A program made the translations under genes and the position numbers. The notes under the pieces are model-generated. The model was not told the DNA's origin. It did not search any database and saw only the letters and a program-made list of their open reading frames with translations. From Bacteroidales bacterium UBA6346 (GTDB lineage: Bacteria; Bacteroidota; Bacteroidia; Bacteroidales; UBA932), in NCBI GenBank assembly GCA_002438905.1, contig DJSA01000103.1, forward strand, positions 1-31,443: DNA of 31,443 nucleotides, written 5' to 3'. This document shows positions 25,720 to 31,443 of this stretch, in pieces. Each line of letters starts with the position of its first letter. Position 1 is the first letter of the stretch.

Positions 25720-26709
25720 ATGTACAAGACATTATTGAAATACTACCTCAAACAAGGCTCCCCCGCACAGGCATTCAGAATTGCCACAGAAACGTTGTCT
25801 GCCCTCCAGAGAGTCCCGTTCGTGCGCGCTATTGTCAGAATACGCTACAAAAACCGAATCCAGCCTGGCGAAAAGCGGGAAATATTTGGTCTTGAATTTC
25901 GAAATCCGGTCGGACTTGCTGCCTCAATAGATACAGAAGGTAGGTTTTATAACATCCTGTCTGACTTTGGGTTCAGCTTTGTTGAAATTGGTCCGCTTTC
26001 ATACGTGGAGCAGGATTATAACACCCCAGCAAAGCACTACCTGGGAGTGAAGAAGGCCATAGAGCACCTCCGGCGCAGCAAGCCGGACTGCATTATAGCA
26101 GGTAACATCTCACGATCCCCACAGAGCCATGGCCCAGACATAGTCCGAGACTACGAACAGGCATTTGCACTTCTATACGACTTTGTAGATATGGTCGTAA
26201 TAAATCCCGATTGCAGTGCAGAAAAGCAAGTGATATCTTCAGGAGACAGCAAACCGGAAGAAAACGAAAATGGAATATCCGAGTTGTCTGATGTCATTGA
26301 CAAACTCATGACAATGCGACTATATTACGACAGCAACAAGCCTGTGCTTGTGCGGATTACCCCCGAAATTACCCATTCTCAGACAGACGAAATCATTGAA
26401 TGCTGCCTGACTTCCGGAATCGATGGCGTTGTGGCTGGGAGCACAAAGTGGGACGATTTCAGTGACGGAAACGGCAAGTTTGCAAAAAGTCTTGATCTTA
26501 TAAGATATATTCGTGAAAAGTCTCGCTCTCTACTACCGATTATCGGGGTAGGCGGTGTGGTGAACAGCAACTTGGCAAAAGCGATGCTTGATGCGGGTGC
26601 ATCACTCTTGGAAGTATCTACGGGATTCTTTCTTGAAGGCCCGTCAATCGTAAAAAACATAGTCAATAATCTGCCTGAAATTTCTGATTCTGGCAACAAT
26701 TATAAATAG
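25720..26709 (+). CDS. dihydroorotate dehydrogenase-like protein with altered active site
   Basis: 329 aa TIM-barrel protein related to class 2 (quinone-type) PyrD. Recognisable parts are FGLEFRNPVGLAA (56-68), FGFSFVEIGPL (83-93), LLPIIGVGGV (271-280) and TGFFLEGP (301-308), the last two being the FMN phosphate-binding end. Several expected catalytic or ligand residues are changed. The Lys of GFDK is T72, the NRMGFNN loop is absent, NVSSPN with the class 2 catalytic Ser is INPDC at 161-165, LKIAPD is VRITPE, and ATNTT is AGSTK. FMN binding may remain, but dihydroorotate oxidation is doubtful. The gene is intact and ends 4 nt before cinA, so it is likely expressed with it. It could be a repurposed paralogue. 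Confidence 0.75.
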   Translation: MYKTLLKYYLKQGSPAQAFRIATETLSALQRVPFVRAIVRIRYKNRIQPGEKREIFGLEFRNPVGLAASIDTEGRFYNILSDFGFSFVEIGPLSYVEQDYNTPAKHYLGVKKAIEHLRRSKPDCIIAGNISRSPQSHGPDIVRDYEQAFALLYDFVDMVVINPDCSAEKQVISSGDSKPEENENGISELSDVIDKLMTMRLYYDSNKPVLVRITPEITHSQTDEIIECCLTSGIDGVVAGSTKWDDFSDGNGKFAKSLDLIRYIREKSRSLLPIIGVGGVVNSNLAKAMLDAGASLLEVSTGFFLEGPSIVKNIVNNLPEISDSGNNYK

Positions 26710-26713
26710 TTCC

Positions 26714-27997
26714 ATGAAGCACATCACTACAGCATCAATCTGCACAATCGGGGATGAGATTCTTATCGGCCAGATAGTTGACACAAATTCATCGCTAATA
26801 TCACGTCGGTTGAATGAGGCCGGGATCAAGGTTACTGGAATTGTTTCGATAGGAGACGACAACACTGCGATAATCAAGACACTAGCTGAAGAACTTTTAC
26901 GTAATGACATAGTCATAACGACCGGAGGCCTGGGCCCTACGAAGGATGACATCACAAAAAATGCGCTTGCCGAACTATCCGGTGCCACCGACTACAAGTC
27001 GGACGCTGAACAGCTGAAAATTATCCACGACATCCTGCATTCGCGAGGACTTGACGTCCTTGACATAAACATCGCGCAGGCCTCAGTTCCGAACACATGC
27101 GAAGTTATTCTGAACCATAGGGGGACTGCTCCAATTATGGTATTTCCTTTCGCCCCGGAAAAGTTCGGCCACAAGGCACGGCTCTACTCTATGCCGGGTG
27201 TCCCATTTGAAACCGAAGCCGCGCTTGATGATGTAGTTTCCGATATCCGATACAATTTTAAACTGTCAAGCATCAGCCATAAGACGCTGATGACTTTCGG
27301 CCTTGCGGAATCGGCCCTCTCAAAGAAAATCGGAGAATGGGAGGCCGAGCTTCCCCCGGACATACATCTCGCCTATCTCCCCAATCCACTCACAGGCGTG
27401 CGTCTAAGACTCTCCATCTACGGAGGCAACGACAAAGAAAACATGGCAGAGCTCGACAAGCAGGCTGAAGGACTGCACCGAATCCTCGGAAACGTCATCT
27501 ATGCGGACACGGACAGCAACCTTCAGACGGAAATCGGTGCGCTTTTGCTGGCAAGCGGAAAGACAGTAAGCGTAGCGGAGTCGTGTACAGGAGGAAAAAT
27601 TTCCGAACTGATGACTTCTGTTCCGGGATGCTCGGCGTACTATCTCGGTTCTGTGACATCATATGCAATACCGGTAAAAGAGAAGGTGCTTGGAGTCGCA
27701 AGCGATACCATCAAGACTCACGGGGTTGTTAGTAGTGAAGTCGCAGCCGCCATGGCAGAAGGCGTACGTCTCCTGACCGGAAGCGATTATGCAGTTGCCA
27801 CAACAGGAATAGCCGGCCCCGGAGGTGGAAGTCCTGACAAGCCAGTTGGACTTGTTTGGGTGGGCGCAGCCTCCGCAAATGGGACGCGAACTGCCTCTTT
27901 CTGCTATAAAAACGACAGAATTCGTAACATTGAAAGATTTTCCGCAGCCGCCTTACACTTTTTGTGGAAAATAATATCCGAAGAATGTAACAATTAA
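26714..27997 (+). CDS. cinA: CinA: competence/damage-inducible protein, NMN deamidase
   Basis: 427 aa, full two-domain form. The N-terminal MoaB/MogA-like domain (about 1-170) has TIGDEILIGQIVDTN and TTGGLGPTKDD and corresponds to ADP-ribose/CoA pyrophosphatase activity in the family. The C-terminal domain (about 270-425) has VAESCTGG and TTGIAGPGGG and is the nicotinamide mononucleotide deamidase that recycles pyridine nucleotides. Start ATG at 26714 overlaps nothing and follows the PyrD-like gene by 4 nt, so translation is probably coupled. Followed by an AT-rich hairpin. Confidence 0.95.
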   Translation: MKHITTASICTIGDEILIGQIVDTNSSLISRRLNEAGIKVTGIVSIGDDNTAIIKTLAEELLRNDIVITTGGLGPTKDDITKNALAELSGATDYKSDAEQLKIIHDILHSRGLDVLDINIAQASVPNTCEVILNHRGTAPIMVFPFAPEKFGHKARLYSMPGVPFETEAALDDVVSDIRYNFKLSSISHKTLMTFGLAESALSKKIGEWEAELPPDIHLAYLPNPLTGVRLRLSIYGGNDKENMAELDKQAEGLHRILGNVIYADTDSNLQTEIGALLLASGKTVSVAESCTGGKISELMTSVPGCSAYYLGSVTSYAIPVKEKVLGVASDTIKTHGVVSSEVAAAMAEGVRLLTGSDYAVATTGIAGPGGGSPDKPVGLVWVGAASANGTRTASFCYKNDRIRNIERFSAAALHFLWKIISEECNN

Positions 27998-28012
27998 TGA
28001 AACAACATAAGA

Positions 28013-28045
28013 AACAAAACTGTTTTAATATTAAACAATTTTGTT
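28013..28045. terminator. AT-rich bidirectional hairpin after cinA
   Basis: AACAAAA (28013-28019) pairs with TTTTGTT (28039-28045), and inner TGTTT with AAACA, around TTTAATATTAAA, giving an almost continuous stem. It lies between convergent cinA and dipeptidase genes. ATGTAACAA (27985-27993) and TTGTTACAT (28041-28049) form a further 9-bp inverted repeat around it. Confidence 0.5.
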
Positions 28046-28115
28046 ACATTACTTTTGTTAACCAATAACGAAAATTTATATCGAATTTTTCAGTAAAAAT
28101 GCAACTTTTATACTG

Positions 28116-29177
28116 CTATGACAGCAACCGCAAGAAGTTGCCCCCAGCAATAGCCTCTATGGAGGTTTCGTCATAACCGCGTCTGCGCAATTCATCAAAG
28201 ATCAGGTAAAAACGGCTGCAGTCTTCCAAACCTTCGGGCGTGACTGCAATCCCATCGAAGTCAGAGCCGAGTCCGACATGCTCCGGACCGACAAGCGAGA
28301 CTACATGATCGATATGGTCCACCACTTTTTTGAAATTGGGGCGCGGCAACTCCTTAAGCCTATCAAGGCAATCGTACCATGCCGCACGCTTGGACTCATC
28401 AGAAGGATCGGCTATGAACGCAGACTCCACATCATCAATTTCTTTATCATAGCGCGTCAGCAACTTGGAAAAGTTCGCATCAAGAAAAGCCGGATAGAAA
28501 TTTATCTGAATTACTCCTCCTTGTGAGGCAAGACTACGTATCATATCATCAGTCATGTTCCTCGGGCGGTCTGCCAAGGCTCGACAGCAAGAATGCGTCG
28601 CGACGACCGGCTTGCAACTGCAATCCAGAACATCATAGAACGCTCTGTCTGAAATATGTGATACATCAACGAGCATTCCAATACTGTTCATTTCCTGCAC
28701 CACTTCCCTGCCGAACGGGCTCAAACCGCCCCAGCGTCCGGAGTCACCGCTTGTACATGAATCACAGATTTCATTGTCACGCGAGTGGGTCAGCGTGACG
28801 TATCGCACGCCTAACTCGCGGAAAATTCTCAGCAGCCCCAAGTTACGCTGAATCGGAGAGCCATTCTCAAGTCCGAGAAATACAGAGAATTTTCCTGCAG
28901 ACTTATTGTTCAAAGCATCTTCCACTGTAGTGGCCATCGCGGCCACATCAAAATTTGCCGCAACGGTGTCTTTCGTACATGCAATCAGCTCAAGCGCATA
29001 TCTTGTGGCCGCATCCGGAGCAAGCGAATTGGGGACATAGGCCGCAAAGAATGCGGCATCTACTCCCCCGCGCCTGAGCTTCGGGAAATCTACCTGCGCA
29101 TGCGGATCATCCTTCCGGATGTCTCGCAGTCGATAAATCTGCGATGGTGTGTCGCAATGAGAATCTAGTACAAACAT
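28116..29177 (-). CDS. membrane dipeptidase family protein (peptidase M19)
   Basis: Zinc-dependent dipeptidase of the renal dipeptidase family, 353 aa. The binuclear metal ligands are visible: H7 and D9 in DSHCDTP, bridging E104 in LENG, H174 in VDVSHIS, H195 in ATHS, and D306 in GSDFDG. No signal peptide is present, so a cytoplasmic enzyme that cleaves dipeptides, perhaps with D-residues at the C-terminal side, is expected. Last gene of the ABC-F/rlmB operon, 11 nt after rlmB. Confidence 0.93.
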   Translation of the reverse strand: MFVLDSHCDTPSQIYRLRDIRKDDPHAQVDFPKLRRGGVDAAFFAAYVPNSLAPDAATRYALELIACTKDTVAANFDVAAMATTVEDALNNKSAGKFSVFLGLENGSPIQRNLGLLRIFRELGVRYVTLTHSRDNEICDSCTSGDSGRWGGLSPFGREVVQEMNSIGMLVDVSHISDRAFYDVLDCSCKPVVATHSCCRALADRPRNMTDDMIRSLASQGGVIQINFYPAFLDANFSKLLTRYDKEIDDVESAFIADPSDESKRAAWYDCLDRLKELPRPNFKKVVDHIDHVVSLVGPEHVGLGSDFDGIAVTPEGLEDCSRFYLIFDELRRRGYDETSIEAIAGGNFLRLLS

Positions 29178-29188
29178 TCAAAAATCGC

Positions 29189-29935
29189 TTAAATTTGTTG
29201 CAAACGCTGTCTAACAGCCTCGTACATGATGACAGCCGCAGCTGTCGAGACATTAAGCGAGCCTATTTCCCCAGACATTGGAATTGCGGCCTTCTCATCT
29301 GCCAATTCAAGCATGGCTTGTGAAATGCCCTTGCCTTCGGAGCCCATGATTATGGCAACTGGGCCGGTCAAGTCAACATCATAGACAAACTTGTCGACCT
29401 TTTCCGTGGCTGCAACCAGACTGAACCCAGACTGTTTGAGGAAGTATGCAGCATAGCGGAGATTCGGTACCTTGCAGGTGTCGATTCGCATAAGCGCACC
29501 GGCTGAAGCCTTCACTGCCTCAGCGTTAATTGCTGCGCCTCCCTTTGCGGGTACGATTATACCCTTTCCTCCAACGCACTCGAGCGTTCTGGCAATAGCC
29601 CCCAGATTGCGTACATCGCTCACCCCATCCAGAATCACGAGAATGGGAGACGAGGTAGTTGCCATTGCGTTGCCCACCATTTCCTCAAGTTCCACATAGT
29701 CAATTTGTGAAATGTAGGCGACAACGCCCTGGTGTGCACCACGCACAGCCCTGTTCAGCCTGTCAACCGGCACAAACTGATAGGGTATCTTCTTTTCACC
29801 GAGCAGTCCGTAAAGTTCTCGAAACTGCTGTCCCTCAAGCCCCTGCTTAAGCAGCACCTTGTCAAAACGACGTCCGGCTTTAACGGCCTCCATCACAGGG
29901 TGGATGCCATAGAGAAATTGCATTTTTTCTTCCAT
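29189..29935 (-). CDS. rlmB: 23S rRNA (guanosine-2'-O)-methyltransferase RlmB
   Basis: SpoU/TrmH-family enzyme that 2'-O-methylates 23S rRNA (G2251 in E. coli). 248 aa. The N-terminal L30e-like domain starts with FLYGIHPVMEAV and continues to HQGVVAYIS. The SPOUT knot follows with DGVSDVRNLGAIARTLECVG, VAIIMGSEGKGIS and IPMSGEIGSLNVSTAAAV. The start is either 29935 or the ATG at 29923 (MQFLYGIH). It is 13 nt after the ABC-F gene. It is distinct from the second SpoU enzyme at 8984-9751. Confidence 0.92.
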   Translation of the reverse strand: MEEKMQFLYGIHPVMEAVKAGRRFDKVLLKQGLEGQQFRELYGLLGEKKIPYQFVPVDRLNRAVRGAHQGVVAYISQIDYVELEEMVGNAMATTSSPILVILDGVSDVRNLGAIARTLECVGGKGIIVPAKGGAAINAEAVKASAGALMRIDTCKVPNLRYAAYFLKQSGFSLVAATEKVDKFVYDVDLTGPVAIIMGSEGKGISQAMLELADEKAAIPMSGEIGSLNVSTAAAVIMYEAVRQRLQQI

Positions 29936-29948
29936 TTTTCACTCATTT

Positions 29949-31443
29949 CTAATCTCCAAGGCTCTCTGACAATTCCGCCCATTCGTCAGTCTTGGTGTCA
30001 AGCTCTCTCTTCAACTCAAGAAATTCTCTAGTAAGTTCCATATAATCATCAGAAGGCGACGGGGCGGCAAGCACTCCTTCAATCTCTTTCATCCGAACCT
30101 GAATCTCATCTATCTTCTTTTCTAGAAATGAAATCCGGTTCCGGATCTTACGCTCCTCCTTCGAAATTGTCTTATTGGCCTGATACTTCTGCTGGGCGAC
30201 CACCTTCTGTGCCATAACCTCCTTTGCAACTTCCTGTTCCTGAATGGGTTTCGCATGACGCTCCAATTCATTGAGGTTTTCCAGCCGGCGTTTTTCAAGA
30301 AAATCGCTGACTCCCCCGAGGAACTCCCGCACCTTACCATCCCGAAATTCATAAAGTTTGTCGACAAGTCCGTCAAGGAAATCTCGGTCGTGAGAAACTA
30401 TGACCAATGTCCCATCATATGCCTTAAGTGCCTGTTTTAAAATGTCTTTCGAGAGGATATCCATGTGGTTCGTGGGCTCATCCAGCGCAAGAAAATTATA
30501 TGGGTGTAGCATCAGCTTGGCCATGGCAAGACGCGCCCTCTCCCCACCAGAAAGCACCGACACCTTCTTGTCAATGTCTTCCCCCTTGAAGAGGAACGCC
30601 GCGAGAATGTCACGAAGCTTAAGCCTTATGTCCCCCACCGCAATGCGGTCAAGAGTTTCAAAGACGGTTGCATCCTTATCCAACACATCCTCCTGATTCT
30701 GAGCGTAATAGCCGATGTTGACATTGTATCCTACACGGGACTCCCCCGCAATGGGCTTGAGTTCACCGATTATGGCTCTCATCAATGTCGTCTTTCCCTC
30801 TCCGTTTCTTCCCACAAGCGCCACTTTCTCGCCACGCTTAACTTCAATGTCCGCACCGGAAAATACGACCTTGTCACCATACCCAAGCGACAGATTGACA
30901 GCCTTATACGCAATGTCTCCGGAACGAGGAGCCGGCGGAAACTTCACAGCAAGTGCAGACTTGTCCACTAGGTCGACTTCTATACGCTCAAGTTTTTCCA
31001 ACTGCTTTACACGGGACTGAACTTGGTTTGACTTCGATGGCTTATAGCGGAAACGCTCTATGAAGTCTTCCGTCTTTTCGATCATCTTTTGCTGATTCTC
31101 ATATGCCGCCTTCTGCTGTGCGATACGCTCCTTCCTAAGTTCTAGGTATTTGCTATAAGGGACTTTGTAGTCGTGGATATGTCCAAGCATGATTTCGACA
31201 GTCCTGTTCGTCACATTGTCAAGGAACTTTCTGTCATGAGAAATGAGAACCATCGAGCCTCGGTAGTCCTTCAGATACCCTTCCAGCCATTCTATTGACT
31301 CTATATCGAGATGATTCGTAGGCTCGTCAAGAAGAAGGACATCAGGCTTTCCTAGAAGAATCTTTGCCAACTCGATTCTCATGTTCCACCCCTGGCTGAA
31401 TGTCTCTGTAGGACGCTGGAGTTCATCATATTTGAAACCCAAG
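29949..31443 (-). CDS. ABC-F family ATPase, N-terminus cut by the window edge
   Basis: Cytoplasmic ribosome-associated ABC-F protein without membrane domains; 497 residues are visible. What remains of the first ATPase domain has signature FSQGWNMR and Walker B VLLLDEPTNHLD. The P-site tRNA-interacting linker (about 80-165, YKPSKSNQVQSRVKQLEKLE) follows. The second domain has Walker A GRNGEGKT (211-218), LSGGE and FLALDEPTNHMD. A charged coiled-coil C-terminus (about 420-495) ends the protein. The first Walker A lies beyond the right edge. Its layout resembles the YdiF/YheS type, acting on stalled ribosomes; antibiotic protection cannot be judged. First visible gene of the operon with rlmB and the dipeptidase. 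Confidence 0.93.
   Translation of the reverse strand, partial: LGFKYDELQRPTETFSQGWNMRIELAKILLGKPDVLLLDEPTNHLDIESIEWLEGYLKDYRGSMVLISHDRKFLDNVTNRTVEIMLGHIHDYKVPYSKYLELRKERIAQQKAAYENQQKMIEKTEDFIERFRYKPSKSNQVQSRVKQLEKLERIEVDLVDKSALAVKFPPAPRSGDIAYKAVNLSLGYGDKVVFSGADIEVKRGEKVALVGRNGEGKTTLMRAIIGELKPIAGESRVGYNVNIGYYAQNQEDVLDKDATVFETLDRIAVGDIRLKLRDILAAFLFKGEDIDKKVSVLSGGERARLAMAKLMLHPYNFLALDEPTNHMDILSKDILKQALKAYDGTLVIVSHDRDFLDGLVDKLYEFRDGKVREFLGGVSDFLEKRRLENLNELERHAKPIQEQEVAKEVMAQKVVAQQKYQANKTISKEERKIRNRISFLEKKIDEIQVRMKEIEGVLAAPSPSDDYMELTREFLELKRELDTKTDEWAELSESLGD

Noticed and set aside
1..31443. CRISPR arrays, insertion sequences, restriction or toxin-antitoxin systems
   Set aside because: No regular direct repeats with spacers, transposase motifs or defence-system domains were seen on either strand.

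Overview
The window reads as a chromosomal segment of a Bacteroidales bacterium (phylum Bacteroidota). Three things point there. Consensus Bacteroidota -7 boxes (TAnnTTTG) lie in front of many genes. Several families are typical of the phylum: the TamL outer-membrane lipoprotein, DUF5723, the HEMGH metalloprotease of the DUF5117/DUF4953 type, a long QueA paralogue, and a PPi-type phosphofructokinase. Strong Shine-Dalgarno sequences are absent. Gene density is high and most genes are housekeeping; there is no phage, insertion sequence, CRISPR array, rRNA or complete tRNA. Family assignments come from motifs read by eye, not from database searches.

Layout, left to right. (1) 1-3.45 kb: a PPi-dependent phosphofructokinase and a cytoplasmic GH13 alpha-amylase, separated by a strong terminator. 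(2) 3.46-6.82 kb: a leftward membrane-anchored LytTR regulator, then a rightward pair of short-chain dehydrogenase and class-3 aldehyde dehydrogenase from a shared divergent promoter region. (3) 6.86-9.75 kb, leftward: a TrmH/SpoU RNA methyltransferase followed by a broken zinc metalloprotease gene. (4) 9.84-12.1 kb: tamL, divergent from the methyltransferase, ending in a hairpin and a 29-bp tandem repeat. (5) 12.16-17.9 kb, leftward, apparently one operon: an unrecognised large lipoprotein, a DUF5723 beta-barrel protein, a YghO/ceramide-synthase-like acyltransferase and rarA. (6) 17.9-22.1 kb, rightward: mntP, rlmD, a Ca2+/Na+ antiporter and an MscS channel. (7) 22.2-24.7 kb, leftward: queA paralogue and a PlsC-like acyltransferase. 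(8) 24.7-28.1 kb: an AT-rich gene-free gap with a tRNA-like fragment, an Xre regulator whose promoter is flanked by an inverted repeat, then a PyrD-like protein lacking expected catalytic residues, coupled to cinA. (9) 28.1-31.4 kb, leftward operon: ABC-F ATPase (cut by the window edge), rlmB and an M19 dipeptidase.

Functionally the segment mixes central carbon flow (amylase, PFK), envelope and lipid work (TamL, lipoprotein, DUF5723, two acyltransferases, SDR/ALDH), ion and osmotic homeostasis (MntP, antiporter, MscS) and RNA modification or translation (TrmH, RlmD, RlmB, QueA, ABC-F). No clearly new system stands out. The best candidates for follow-up are the Xre / degenerate PyrD / CinA block, the lipoprotein-DUF5723-acyltransferase operon, and the LytTR-controlled SDR/ALDH pair. 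Several longest open frames begin upstream of a promoter box, so I moved those starts inward.
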